A stretch of DNA of 55,163 bases from an uncultured Spirochaetales bacterium (GCA_949288415.1 CASEKE010000043.1:1-55163), one strand, 5' to 3'. Positions 1-8,037 are shown, counted from the first letter of the stretch. Made by a program: numbers and translations. The notes: generated by a model from the letters alone, not told the origin.

Positions 1-357
1 TTGTTCATCACGTTAAATAAGGCAGAAAAGGATTACTCTCCATCCACTATGTACAACGACTATTCGATCAATGACGTACTTTTCCATTGGCAAAGCCAGA
101 GTACTACATCTGCAAACTCACCGACGGGTATGCGGTACAAGAAAGCTGGTCATGGCGAGACCAAGGTACTGCTTTTCGTAAGAAAGGAAAAACGCGATCC
201 GGATACAAAGAAAGCCAACGCTGAATTGTATACATATCTTGGACCAGCAATATTCAAAAGTAGTTCCGGCTCATCACCGATGAACATAATTTGGTCTCTT
301 GAGCATCCCATACCGGCAAGATTCGTACGTACAACGACCAGGCTTGCCGCAGTATAG
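1..357 (+). CDS. C-terminal end of a DUF3427 helicase-like protein (5' end outside window)
   Basis: The reading frame is open from base 1 to the TAG at 355-357, so this is the last 118 codons of a longer gene; the TTG at base 1 is not a credible start. The residues match the end of the DUF3427 domain as I know it: TLNKAEKDYSPSTMYNDY, then LFHWQSQSTTS, SPTGMRY, a KVLLFVR strand, a YLGPAI turn and MNIIWSLEHPIPARF. In this family DUF3427 is the C-terminal part of large DEAD/DEAH helicases, usually with an N-terminal phospholipase-D-like nuclease domain, and such genes are frequent in mobile and defence-rich regions. The helicase core is not in view, so activity cannot be judged. An intrinsic terminator follows at once. 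The family call is firm; a defence role is inference. Confidence 0.8.
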   Translation: MFITLNKAEKDYSPSTMYNDYSINDVLFHWQSQSTTSANSPTGMRYKKAGHGETKVLLFVRKEKRDPDTKKANAELYTYLGPAIFKSSSGSSPMNIIWSLEHPIPARFVRTTTRLAAV

Positions 358-361
358 GAAA

Positions 362-415
362 ACCATGTCGATTCATCGATCATTGCAGAAAAACTGAAAT
401 CGGCATGGTCTTTTT
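362..415 (+). terminator. Intrinsic terminator after the DUF3427 gene
   Basis: A 12-bp stem (362-373 pairs with 398-409, one G-U pair) encloses a 24-nt loop and is followed by CTTTTT at 410-415, five bases after the stop codon of the upstream gene. Confidence 0.7.
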
Positions 416-517
416 GAGCAACATAATATTTCAATCGGTTCTTGGTATCCCTTTAAAACTATCAAACAAAATGATTTCATTGTAATTGTTTTTCACCTCT
501 TTTCCAGAATTTCAAAA

Positions 518-543
518 TTGATTGTAAAGCATCGCACAATCAA
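518..543. repeat. Inverted repeat upstream of the GIY-YIG gene promoter
   Basis: TTGATTGT (518-525) and ACAATCAA (536-543) are perfect 8-bp inverted arms with a 10-nt gap. They lie just upstream of the promoter proposed at 567-595, in an AT-rich intergenic stretch with no gene, so an operator is the simplest reading. No regulator gene is adjacent. Confidence 0.4.
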
Positions 544-566
544 CTTTTATGTATTGATTACATATC

Positions 567-595
567 TTTACCCATGATTGAAAGTGGAATATGAT
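567..595 (+). promoter_or_regulatory. Promoter for the GIY-YIG/lipoprotein pair
   Basis: TTTACC (567-572) and TATGAT (590-595) are separated by 17 nt, and AAGGA lies about 9 nt before the ATG at 614. Confidence 0.45.
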
Positions 596-613
596 TAGAA
601 AAGGACGTTGAAA

Positions 614-1378
614 ATGGCTAAAGGTGTAATTTATGTTCTTACAAATCCTTCCTTTCCTGAGTATGTGAAAATAGGATATGCAGACAACCTTGAGAAAAGG
701 CTCAAGGAATTCAACAACAGCGCTTGTCTTCCTTTCGCCTTCAGAGTTTATTGCATATATGAAGTGAATGAACGACTAAAGGACAGGGATGTCCATAGTC
801 TGATCGATAAGCTGAATCCCGAACTCAGGGCCATTGAAACATTTGATGGGAAACCTCGAATACGTGAGTTTTACAACATTTCTGCAGAAGACGCATATGA
901 AATTCTTTACAAGATCGCATCAATATCAGGAACGCTGGACCGGCTCAGGAAAATGAATCCGGAAGGACATGAAATTCTGGACGAGAAAATGGCAAATGAA
1001 ATAAGAGACACCAGCGAAGTTTGCTTTACAGAAGAAAAACATCTATCAAAAGGTACGAACAAGACCAGGTCGCTCTACGACGAATTAAAAAGAAGAATCA
1101 TATCTTTCGGAAATATCTCCATTGAACCACGGAAATTTTACATTGCCTTCAAGTCATACTCGAACATATGTGATGTTGTAATACAAAAAAACAAATTGCA
1201 GATAGCATTGAACCTTCCGGAAGGAAAGCTACAGGATCCACAGAACATGGCAAAGGATGTATCATCAAAAGGCCATTGGGGAAACGGTGATTACATTATC
1301 TATATCGAAAATGAGGGCATGCTCGATTATTCGACATTTCTTATAAGGCAAGCATACGACTACCGGGGACTATCATGA
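614..1378 (+). CDS. GIY-YIG (T5orf172-type) nuclease domain fused to DUF5655
   Basis: A 254-residue protein with two recognisable parts. Residues about 3-95 look like the T5orf172 branch of the GIY-YIG superfamily: GVIYVLTNP, then VKIGYADNLEKRLKEFN, the usual spacing of the IYV and KIG strands with an Arg after the second. Residues about 140-250 look like DUF5655: LYDELKRRI, FYIAFKSYSN, a VIQKNKLQIALNL strand and the GHWGNGD signature near the end. GIY-YIG domains cleave DNA; DUF5655 is found at the C-terminus of many nuclease-like or restriction-associated proteins, with unproved function. I chose ATG 614 over TTG 608 because AAGGA at 600-604 is well spaced for 614. The stop overlaps the next start by 4 nt (ATGA), so the two are probably co-translated. 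A defence or mobile-element role is inference from the neighbours. Confidence 0.72.
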   Translation: MAKGVIYVLTNPSFPEYVKIGYADNLEKRLKEFNNSACLPFAFRVYCIYEVNERLKDRDVHSLIDKLNPELRAIETFDGKPRIREFYNISAEDAYEILYKIASISGTLDRLRKMNPEGHEILDEKMANEIRDTSEVCFTEEKHLSKGTNKTRSLYDELKRRIISFGNISIEPRKFYIAFKSYSNICDVVIQKNKLQIALNLPEGKLQDPQNMAKDVSSKGHWGNGDYIIYIENEGMLDYSTFLIRQAYDYRGLS

Positions 1379-1746
1379 GAAAATACATTGCACTTATCTG
1401 TTCTATTGCATTGATTCTAGCAAGTTGCGAGCAGCCCATGCAAACAGAGTTCATTGGTTATACGGATTTGGACTATGAACGTTTGATGGTCGGAGAATGG
1501 GAGGGCTATGAAGGACAGAACCATATCTCGCTCATCTTCGAGAACACTAATCTTGTTGAAAAGATTGTAGATAATGGGAGCCCAAATATATGCAATTATA
1601 GTGTTTCAGGGAACAAACTTTCTCTTACGATCATTAATAGTGGTGCATCCGTTGGCGTCTATTACTTTTTTTTCGATGATGCCGATACGATGTACCTTAG
1701 GAAAACAGATGCAGGATCGAAAACCATAATGAAAAGAATTCACTGA
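1375..1746 (+). CDS. Small predicted lipoprotein, function unknown
   Basis: A 123-residue protein with a short basic N-terminus (MRKY), a hydrophobic stretch and a lipobox LASC with the lipid-modified Cys near residue 18, so it should be an exported lipoprotein. The mature part has the rhythm of a small beta-barrel or lipocalin-like fold (MVGEWEGYEG, ISLIFENTN, SVSGNKLSLTI, YYFFFDDADTMYLRK), but I do not recognise a family. It overlaps the GIY-YIG gene by 4 nt, an odd partner for a secreted protein. It may be a cargo or immunity-like gene carried with the nuclease, or a chance juxtaposition. Confidence 0.65.
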   Translation: MRKYIALICSIALILASCEQPMQTEFIGYTDLDYERLMVGEWEGYEGQNHISLIFENTNLVEKIVDNGSPNICNYSVSGNKLSLTIINSGASVGVYYFFFDDADTMYLRKTDAGSKTIMKRIH

Positions 1747-1779
1747 AGCATATCCGCCAAAAAGAATCATCCTTTGCCT

Positions 1780-2407
1780 TTAGACCAGCGATATCGGCAT
1801 GACGGGCAGGTTCTTTCCGAGTATTGTCTTCTTTTCGCTCATGCATATGATTTTTCCCATCTCAGAAGTGCCCAATACCGTAAAATGACTTGCCATGGAG
1901 AAAGTCGGTGTTGCACACAGCTTTATCTCGAACGGATAGAGCCTTCCGCCGGCTTTCTTTACAAGATCTGTCTCTGCGACATTCGTCATCGGACTTGCGT
2001 CTATTTCCTCCTTCCCTGTAGAAATGGAATTCCGCATCACCGCCATTGTTCCTGGCATTGCGGATCATCTCGTCGATCACATAAGTTTCGAAAATACGTC
2101 CCTTAAGAGGATTTGCCAGGAAAGATCCTACCCCATCGATTCCAAGCAGATAGTAGCAACATAGACCGGAATCGGTAAAGCATACCCGAGGAGTCTTGAC
2201 CAGGGATTTCAATGCATTTCCCAAGTATGGCTCAAGAAGAAATATTATCATATATGAAAACAGAAGGTTTATCAGAAGCTTCACCTTATACGTGCTGCTG
2301 CCCGCTTCATCGGCAATTGCCGAGTAATTGAGAACAGTCCCGGTCCTGGGAACAAGAAAACGTAGAAGCTTCAGAAAAACAGCTTCATCATATCCACCAT
2401 TCGAAAC
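1780..2407 (-). pseudogene. Remnant of a DUF4143 (AAA+ ATPase, C-terminal domain) gene
   Basis: Read on the minus strand from about 2407, one frame gives the winged-helix part (FLKLLRFLVPRTG, LNYSAIADEAG) followed by LEPYLGNALKSL, VCFTDSGL and LKGRIFETYVIDE, all typical of DUF4143 proteins, the nuclease-like C-terminal domain of archaeal-type ATPases. Around 1990-2000 the match jumps frame: the family's E-I-D and EIK motifs continue as KEEIDAS, LYPFEIKLCATP and end with the stop at 1780-1782. A stop lies in frame just upstream of 2407 and the P-loop ATPase half is absent. Intact members are about 400 residues and often sit in toxin/antitoxin-like or mobile contexts. This copy is truncated and frameshifted, so I call it dead. 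Confidence 0.8.
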
Positions 2408-2483
2408 CTATGCGGCTTGCAACAACACGTTCGGCACTCTTTGCGTCTTCTAGCCCGACATCTGTCTCTACGCTCTGCAACGA

Positions 2484-2516
2484 GAAAAAAAACACCGCAG
2501 GGTCACCTGCGGTGTT
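2484..2516 (-). terminator. Terminator of adk
   Basis: A perfect 11-bp stem (491-501 with 506-516 of the 2-kb block, i.e. 2491-2501 and 2506-2516) with a 4-nt loop, preceded on the plus strand by seven A, gives a textbook minus-strand intrinsic terminator 15 nt after the adk stop. Confidence 0.88.
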
Positions 2517-2530
2517 TCAGATCGCATTTC

Positions 2531-3157
2531 TTAAAGAAGGATCTTCTTGAGGTCCTCGAGGATGTCCTCAGGCTTGCCTGAGCAGTCGAGATCCACGAGA
2601 AGGCCTTTGGCCTTGTAGTACTCGATGAGGGGCGCGGTGCTCTTCTCATATACCTCGAGCCGGTTGAGGATCGCCTCCTCCTTATCGTCGTCTCTCTGAA
2701 TCAGAGGCTCGCCGGTCTCGTCGTCGATTCCCTCCACCTTGGGAGGATTGTATATGATGTGGTATGTCCTGCCGGTGCTCTTGCAGACGCGGCGTCCGGA
2801 AAGGCGCTTGAGAATCTCCTCTTTCGGAAGCACGAAATTGATTACCTTATCGACATTGCTCATCCGGGAAAGCGCATCGGCCTGCGGAATCGTGCGAGGG
2901 AAGCCATCGAGGATATAGCCTTTCTTGGCATCCTCCTCTCCCAGTCTGCCTTCGACCATCTTGATCGTAACCTCGTCAGGTACGAGGTTGCCGCTCGCCA
3001 TGATCTCCTTGACCAGCTTTCCAAGCTCGGTCTCGTTCTTGATGTTCGCCCTGAAGATGTCTCCGGTCGAAATGTGAGGGATTGCAAAGGCGTCCTTTGC
3101 AATGGCTGCTATTGTGCCCTTTCCGGCTCCCGGAGGGCCCAGGAAAACTAGATTCAT
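2531..3157 (-). CDS. adk: Adenylate kinase
   Basis: A 208-residue enzyme that interconverts ATP + AMP and 2 ADP in the cytoplasm. The P-loop GPPGAGKG is at residues 7-14, the AMP site HISTGD follows near 28, DGFPRT near 85, and the LID arginines are in GRRVCKSTGRTYH and QRDDD. The LID has no four-Cys zinc site, so it is the non-zinc form. Length is normal for the family (about 210-215). It is monocistronic, with a terminator directly downstream and a promoter back-to-back with that of the gene at 3272. Confidence 0.97.
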   Translation of the reverse strand: MNLVFLGPPGAGKGTIAAIAKDAFAIPHISTGDIFRANIKNETELGKLVKEIMASGNLVPDEVTIKMVEGRLGEEDAKKGYILDGFPRTIPQADALSRMSNVDKVINFVLPKEEILKRLSGRRVCKSTGRTYHIIYNPPKVEGIDDETGEPLIQRDDDKEEAILNRLEVYEKSTAPLIEYYKAKGLLVDLDCSGKPEDILEDLKKILL

Positions 3158-3194
3158 ATCTCTTCCCTTCCTCTTTACTGGTATTACGTTTCGG

Positions 3195-3223
3195 ATATTA
3201 CCATGTTGATGGACAAAAGTGAA
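3195..3223 (-). promoter_or_regulatory. Possible adk promoter
   Basis: On the minus strand TTCACT (complement of 3218-3223) and TAATAT (complement of 3195-3200) are 17 nt apart, about 40 nt before the adk start. It abuts the divergent promoter at 3224-3252. Confidence 0.4.
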
Positions 3224-3252
3224 TTGTACACAGGCCTTTTTTAACTTATAAT
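3224..3252 (+). promoter_or_regulatory. Promoter for the UPRT-like gene
   Basis: TTGTAC (3224-3229), a 17-nt spacer and a perfect TATAAT (3247-3252). GCAGGA before the ATG at 3272 can serve as ribosome site. Confidence 0.55.
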
Positions 3253-3271
3253 TTCCTGCAGGATCTTTACT

Positions 3272-4330
3272 ATGAACAATAACAGAATCATTCTACACGC
3301 AACCGACCTGGACGGTTTTCTCCAGGACATCGACAAGAAGCATCTTGCGGAAATCGAAGGCATGTATGCGGAGAGTCTCGATTGCTGCAAGGCCATCGAG
3401 AACGGACAGGACATGATCAACAACACAAAGACGCTCGAAAAAAGCGCCCGGGACATCGGTCACAAGCTCGAGGAGATCGTCAAGGAGAACGACAGGATAC
3501 ACGTGTATTCCTTCGATACTCCGGACGAGCTGCACGGAGGCTGCTCCAGGATAATCGCAAAGCTGCGCGACCCGAGAACGGGACATGAAGAATTCCTATA
3601 TTACATACAGCGAGCATACGAGATACTCTTCGCCCACGTGTTCGCCGACCAGAGGCTGTCGCATAAGAGAAGCATAATCCAGATGACGCCGGTGACGGTC
3701 CCGGTCCGCAATTATGCGGTGCACAGGATTCCGAACGTCGACGACATGGTCCATAACGCAGTGATGTGCGTGATGCTCCGCGGAGCTCTTCTTCCATCCA
3801 TGATCATAAGCAAGGAGGCACAGGACTACTCAAGCGACGACTTCATCACCCCGTTCGCGCTTTTCAAGATCAAGAGAGACGAATCGAAGAACGAGAACAA
3901 CATGGATTACATCCTCGACCTCGACAAGAGCTTCTTCTCGCTTGAGAAACTCGACGGAAAGGATCTGATCTTCGCCGACCCGATGAACGCGACAGGTGGA
4001 AGCCTCGTGACGATCGTCAAGTTCCTGAAGGACAGCGGAATCAAGCCGCGTTCAATAAAGTTCATCAACGTCATCTCCGCCCTGAAGGGAGCCCTAAGGA
4101 TCACGAGGGCCATTCCGGAAGCGGAGGTATATACCCTCTGGATGGATCCCGTCCTCAACGACAAGGCATACATCCTTCCGGGACTCGGAGATGCAGGCGA
4201 TCGCCTGAACGGAATAGACAGCGCCGACAACCCGAGGAACATGATCCAGCTGATTGCCGACTACGGACAGAACATCGTCAATCTCTACCGCGACCAGGTG
4301 ATGGAAATTGAAAAGACCGTTCTCAGGTAG
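3272..4330 (+). CDS. Uracil phosphoribosyltransferase-like protein with a long N-terminal extension
   Basis: A 352-residue cytoplasmic protein. The C-terminal about 210 residues have the type-I PRTase/UPRT pattern: the PRPP loop FADPMNATGGS near residue 235, and near the C-terminus LPGLGDAGDRLNG, the uracil-binding loop typical of Upp. Ordinary Upp is about 208 residues. The first 130 residues here are extra, helical and charged, and match nothing I recognise. It could be a pyrimidine-salvage enzyme making UMP from uracil and PRPP, or a divergent PRTase with a regulatory domain. The next gene overlaps its end by 23 nt, so the two share a transcript. Confidence 0.75.
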   Translation: MNNNRIILHATDLDGFLQDIDKKHLAEIEGMYAESLDCCKAIENGQDMINNTKTLEKSARDIGHKLEEIVKENDRIHVYSFDTPDELHGGCSRIIAKLRDPRTGHEEFLYYIQRAYEILFAHVFADQRLSHKRSIIQMTPVTVPVRNYAVHRIPNVDDMVHNAVMCVMLRGALLPSMIISKEAQDYSSDDFITPFALFKIKRDESKNENNMDYILDLDKSFFSLEKLDGKDLIFADPMNATGGSLVTIVKFLKDSGIKPRSIKFINVISALKGALRITRAIPEAEVYTLWMDPVLNDKAYILPGLGDAGDRLNGIDSADNPRNMIQLIADYGQNIVNLYRDQVMEIEKTVLR

Positions 4331-5075
4331 GCTGAAACGATTTCTCATAGCCGTCATGGCACTTCTGCTCGCCTCCTGCAGCACGCCGGAGGTAAACGAC
4401 ATCCTCGTCCTTGTCGAAGGGAACTACGACAAGGACAGGTTACTCTATCAGAAGAACATCGAGAAATACGGCTACAAAGAGCTATATTACAATCTTGCCT
4501 TCCTGGAACTCGAACAAGGCAATTTCGAAGCTGCCGTGGAGGTCGCAGAGGAGGCTCTGGAGCTTTATCCGGATTACCTGAGACTCGATTTCCTCGAGCT
4601 TTATGCATATAGAGAAATGGGGGAAGACGATCTGTACTTTTCCAAGCTTTCGGAGATACACTCTACGATCCCGGCCGATGAAGAAATAAACAAGCTCTAT
4701 CTGGCCTCGCTCGAGGAGCGCGGCATGAAGAGCGAAGCCGACGAGCTTGCCTTCTACATGCTAGCCCTCGACTGGGAAGACCGGACGGCGATAGCCCATC
4801 TTGCAGAAAGCCATCCTTTCTTCGAGACGCTTCTGGACGACACAGAAGAAACGGACACCGTATTCCCGAGACTGCGTACGGTCCAGGACGTGACACCTCT
4901 TGAAAAGAAGAGTTTCCTCAACGCCAGATACGCTATCACGCATGTGGACGGAAAGATGGAAGAGAAGTCTGAGGAGAGCACTTTTCCATCCGTTCCTCCG
5001 TTTCTCAGGAGATCGCCTCTCGACCCGCGCTTCATTCCTCTTGCTTCTTCCACATATTCGATATTCCCATACTAA
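4308..5075 (+). CDS. TPR-type lipoprotein
   Basis: A 255-residue predicted lipoprotein. TTG at 4308 is the best start: AGGTGA lies 8 nt upstream and the frame then gives a basic N-terminus (LKRFLIAV), a hydrophobic core and the lipobox LLASC at about residue 23. Residues 45-130 have tetratricopeptide-like spacing (YYNLAFLELEQGNFEAAVE, then helices repeating every 34 residues or so). The C-terminal 60 residues are Ser/Pro-rich and low in structure. Such lipoproteins usually scaffold envelope complexes; the partner is unknown. It is translationally coupled to the UPRT-like gene through a 23-nt overlap. Confidence 0.7.
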   Translation: MKRPFSGRLKRFLIAVMALLLASCSTPEVNDILVLVEGNYDKDRLLYQKNIEKYGYKELYYNLAFLELEQGNFEAAVEVAEEALELYPDYLRLDFLELYAYREMGEDDLYFSKLSEIHSTIPADEEINKLYLASLEERGMKSEADELAFYMLALDWEDRTAIAHLAESHPFFETLLDDTEETDTVFPRLRTVQDVTPLEKKSFLNARYAITHVDGKMEEKSEESTFPSVPPFLRRSPLDPRFIPLASSTYSIFPY

Positions 5076-5302
5076 GCGGTATTTCTCGCCGGACAAAAGG
5101 CACAATTCACCTTTTTTTTCACGAAAAAGCGTAAAAAAACGTCTTGGCACGGTTTTCCCATATATAATCAGACAAGAAGCTGCCATACAGTAACAAACTG
5201 CGGCCGAAGATCCGGCGATGGGACATTTCCTCCAACCTCTCCGGGTATCGCATCTGGAGGGAAAAGCCTTGCAAGGCATATCGGCCACGGAGGCCGCGTC
5301 AA

Positions 5303-6115
5303 GTGAGCACATTGAAAATGACTGCGATGGTGCTGTCATCGATTCTCCTTCTTGTTGTCGGACAGATGATTTCTTTCGGCATTTCATACATTCTTCCTCC
5401 ATCTCCCGTAACCTATCTTGTTTCAGGAGCGCTGTATGCGGCGCTGTGCTTCTATGCCGTCCTGTTCGTATCCAGAAAGACGGGTCTTTTCAGCCTCGAA
5501 GATATCGGGCTCGGAAAGAAGCCGTCTCCGCTCTGGATAGGAGTATCGGCGATCATGCCGATCGCAGTTCTGCTCTGCTACATGGTCTTCAGCGGAGACC
5601 TCAGATTCAACGACCACAGTGCGATCGAGAACGTAACCATCCTTTCAAGGACACTTTTCACTGTCTCCCTTGCTGCCGGATTTTCCGAGGAATTGATATT
5701 CCGCGGCGTGATGATGTACGCGCTCGAAAAGCGTTTCTCCCCTGCGGTCGCGATCGTCTCGACGTCCGTGATCTTCGCGCTCCTCCACATCGTCGGAAGA
5801 GGCTATTCGCCGATCGACAGCCTTCAGGTTGTGATGTCGGGAAGCATCATCGCGATTCTGTTTGCTCTTGTAAGGTACGAATCAGGCTCTCTGGCCAACA
5901 CCATGATCATGCACTCCGTGTGGAACTTTTTCATGACGGGCAGTCTGATATCTGTCGGGCCTGTCGCAGACAGCAATGCGATAGCGTCCATGGTTATCGA
6001 CTCCGACAACATGCTCTTCACAGGCGGCGCGTTCGGAGCGGAAGCTTCGATAATAGCCGTCGTCGTATACCTTCTTTTCGCCTTCGTCGCATTCTCTCTA
6101 ATCGCCAAGAAGTGA
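5303..6115 (+). CDS. CPBP-family intramembrane protease
   Basis: A 270-residue membrane protein with about eight hydrophobic segments and the CPBP (Abi/CAAX-like) signature: EELIFRG near residue 130 (the paired glutamates and Arg), ALLHIVG near 155 and HSVWNF near 200, which supply the presumed metal ligands of the glutamic-type intramembrane protease fold. In bacteria the family acts in membrane protein processing, immunity to self-made peptides or unknown roles. GTG at 5303 is chosen because GGAGG (5289-5293) is 9 nt upstream. It stands alone between the TPR lipoprotein and the convergent rnhA terminator. Confidence 0.88.
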   Translation: MSTLKMTAMVLSSILLLVVGQMISFGISYILPPSPVTYLVSGALYAALCFYAVLFVSRKTGLFSLEDIGLGKKPSPLWIGVSAIMPIAVLLCYMVFSGDLRFNDHSAIENVTILSRTLFTVSLAAGFSEELIFRGVMMYALEKRFSPAVAIVSTSVIFALLHIVGRGYSPIDSLQVVMSGSIIAILFALVRYESGSLANTMIMHSVWNFFMTGSLISVGPVADSNAIASMVIDSDNMLFTGGAFGAEASIIAVVVYLLFAFVAFSLIAKK

Positions 6116-6171
6116 AAGCGGTGGCCGATGCGATGCCATCGTGCCACATGCTCCAGGACTGAAACGAGACG

Positions 6172-6202
6172 AAAAAAAAGCATCGTGACGATCGCACGAT
6201 GC
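6172..6202 (-). terminator. Terminator of the rnhA transcript
   Basis: GCATCGTG (6180-6187) and CACGATGC (6195-6202) form a perfect 8-bp stem with a 7-nt loop; eight A at 6172-6179 become the U-tract on the minus strand. Confidence 0.85.
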
Positions 6203-6231
6203 ATATCCGCTTGAATGAATTGCGCTTACTC

Positions 6232-6687
6232 TTACTTGAACTTCCTCGATTCTGCGACGGCAAGTTCGTCGCAGCGGTTGTTGAACTCGTTCTCCGCATG
6301 TCCCTTCACCCAGATGAAGGTCACATCGTGAATTCTCGTCAGCCTCAGGATCTCCTTCCAGAGATCGGTGTTCGGTACATCCTTGCCCTTCTTTCTGAAG
6401 CCCAGCTTCTCCCATGCGTACACCCAGCCCTTGTTGATGCTGTCGACAAGGTATTTGGAGTCGGAGTAAAGCTCGACGGAGCATGCGGTCTTGAGCGCGG
6501 AGAGCGCAGTGATGGCGCCAAGGAGCTCCATGCGGTTGTTCGTCGTGTGGGCCTCGCCACCGCTCAGCTCCTTCATGGCGTCCCCGTAGCGGAGTATCGC
6601 ACCCCATCCGCCCGGTCCGGGATTGCCGCTGCAGGCCCCGTCCGTATATATTGTTACCTTCTTTCTTTCCAAGTCTTCTATTCCCAT
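6232..6687 (-). CDS. rnhA: Ribonuclease HI
   Basis: A 151-residue enzyme that degrades the RNA strand of RNA:DNA hybrids. Motifs run in the right order: YTDGACSGNPGPGGWG (first Asp of the active site), NNRMELLG (Glu), LYSDSKYLVDSI (second Asp), FIWVKGHAENEFNNRCDELA (flap His and final Asp). Length is normal (about 155 in E. coli). The start overlaps the end of the CYTH gene by 10 nt. A TTG 15 nt inside the frame would give a start closer to the family consensus and cannot be excluded. Confidence 0.95.
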   Translation of the reverse strand: MGIEDLERKKVTIYTDGACSGNPGPGGWGAILRYGDAMKELSGGEAHTTNNRMELLGAITALSALKTACSVELYSDSKYLVDSINKGWVYAWEKLGFRKKGKDVPNTDLWKEILRLTRIHDVTFIWVKGHAENEFNNRCDELAVAESRKFK

Positions 6688-7220
6688 TCTTCGCCGAGGA
6701 TCATCGAGCGATAGCTTCTCATCTCCACGTCCCCGTCCTCAAGGCCCGCTTCGTGAAGCAGGGAATATAGCTTTTCCCTAGCCTCGCGTATGCCTTCCTC
6801 GTCGATATCCTCGGGAGCGAGGATCTCCATCTCCAGGAACGCGCCGAGGTCGTTGACCTCGAGAAGCTCTATGTGGACGCCGTCGTACGTCCACTCAAGT
6901 CCTCTTTTCCTCTTCTCGAAGTGGACGACATAGCCCAACGTGAGAAAGAATGCCTTGGCTTTTTCCCACTGGTCGATCGAGGTGGAAAACTCGCGTTCAA
7001 AGTTGTTCTCGAACCCGCCTTCCTTCACGGTCTCCTTGGCCGTAAATTCAAGGACACCGGAATTGTTCCTCATCCGCAGCGCCTGCAAAATCTCCCCGGG
7101 ACGGCGGAAGTAAAGATCGTCCTTCGCGACAGGACCGCCCTCGCAGCCGCAGATGCGCCCAAGACGCCTCTCCATACCCGCGCGATCGGACACCCGGGCC
7201 TTGATCTCGATCTCCTTCAC
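6678..7220 (-). CDS. CYTH-domain protein (CyaB-like class IV cyclase / triphosphatase fold)
   Basis: A 180-residue protein with the CYTH tunnel-fold pattern: EIEIKARV at the N-terminus (the E-x-E-x-K motif), DLYFRRP, ALRMRNN, LEFTAKE, FEREFST, KRKRGLEWTYDGVHIELLEV and an FLEMEILAPE strand. CYTH proteins bind triphosphates with metals; bacterial members include class IV adenylate cyclases, thiamine triphosphatase-like and inorganic triphosphatases, and sequence alone does not separate these. The start is GTG, one base after the stop of the membrane-protein gene upstream, and rnhA overlaps its end, so all three form one operon. Confidence 0.85.
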   Translation of the reverse strand: MKEIEIKARVSDRAGMERRLGRICGCEGGPVAKDDLYFRRPGEILQALRMRNNSGVLEFTAKETVKEGGFENNFEREFSTSIDQWEKAKAFFLTLGYVVHFEKRKRGLEWTYDGVHIELLEVNDLGAFLEMEILAPEDIDEEGIREAREKLYSLLHEAGLEDGDVEMRSYRSMILGEEWE

Positions 7221-7221
7221 G

Positions 7222-7998
7222 TCAGTCCTTCCAAGGGAAGATCATGCTCTTCAGGCTTCTCGGACCGACCTTCTCCTTCTCGTCGAAGAGAAGATCGTCC
7301 CAATTGAGATGCTTTCTGTCGCAGTCGGGGTTCGCCTCTATGTAGTCGTACTTGAACATCAGAAGCTTGATTGCATCCTGCGCGGCAAGCTGCATTCCGG
7401 ACAGTCCGGGCACCATGCCGAGCGTGAAAACGGAAAGAGCAATGCAGATCAGATTGTATATTGCAAAGAAAATCGTGAAGCCGGTGTTGTCGAGAAGGAT
7501 TATGAAGCACTTTTTGAAAGTCTTGAGCGGCCTGTCGCCGGGAAGGGCGCACATGAGCGCGAAATAGTAGGGAGCGGCAAGCAGGACAATGACGACGAAC
7601 CAGAACAGCACGACGCTTATGACCATCGAGACAGGATTGTCTATCATGAAATAGAACGGGATCACGATGAAGCCCATCACGAAGAGTATCATCGTGAAGG
7701 CAAAGTAGAACAGCGAATGACGGAGGTTCCTGCGGATCGAGCTCTTTATTGTGGCAAAAGCCTCTTTCCTGTAGTCCGAATAGTTCTTGACGGCAGCGGC
7801 CGTCCCTCCCATCAGGATGCATGCAACAAGCCATACCAGAGCGGCAAGCGCATAGCCCAGAACGATGTTGACGCTTCCAAGGCCGAATGCATAGAAACCG
7901 ACCACCAGCAGAACCATGTATACGAGGTTCATTCCGACAAGACCGATGAGATTGTCCCACCCGTCGAAGAATGCCTTTTTGATAAAGAATCCTTTCAT
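7222..7998 (-). CDS. Multi-pass membrane protein, weakly YesL/DUF624-like
   Basis: A 258-residue protein with about six hydrophobic segments. The N-terminus MKGFFIKKAFFDGWDNL followed by a long hydrophobic helix resembles the YesL/DUF624 family, small membrane proteins often found with sugar-transport genes, but the match is loose. ATG 7998 is preferred over TTG 8010 because the promoter at 8009-8037 would start transcription only about 4 nt before it. No Shine-Dalgarno sequence is visible. It is first in an operon with the CYTH gene and rnhA. Function unknown. Confidence 0.65.
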   Translation of the reverse strand: MKGFFIKKAFFDGWDNLIGLVGMNLVYMVLLVVGFYAFGLGSVNIVLGYALAALVWLVACILMGGTAAAVKNYSDYRKEAFATIKSSIRRNLRHSLFYFAFTMILFVMGFIVIPFYFMIDNPVSMVISVVLFWFVVIVLLAAPYYFALMCALPGDRPLKTFKKCFIILLDNTGFTIFFAIYNLICIALSVFTLGMVPGLSGMQLAAQDAIKLLMFKYDYIEANPDCDRKHLNWDDLLFDEKEKVGPRSLKSMIFPWKD

Positions 7999-8008
7999 AA
8001 CAGAATCC

Positions 8009-8037
8009 AATATATTTCAGTTGGTTCAAATATTCAA
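8009..8037 (-). promoter_or_regulatory. Promoter of the membrane protein-CYTH-rnhA operon
   Basis: Minus strand: TTGAAT (complement of 8032-8037), a 17-nt spacer and TATATT (complement of 8009-8014), ten bases before the ATG at 7998. The mRNA leader would be very short. Confidence 0.6.

Noticed and set aside
5144..5168. Promoter for the CPBP gene from TTGGCA and TATAAT
   Set aside because: The TATAAT is good but the spacing is only 13 nt and no better -35 is visible, so I do not list it.
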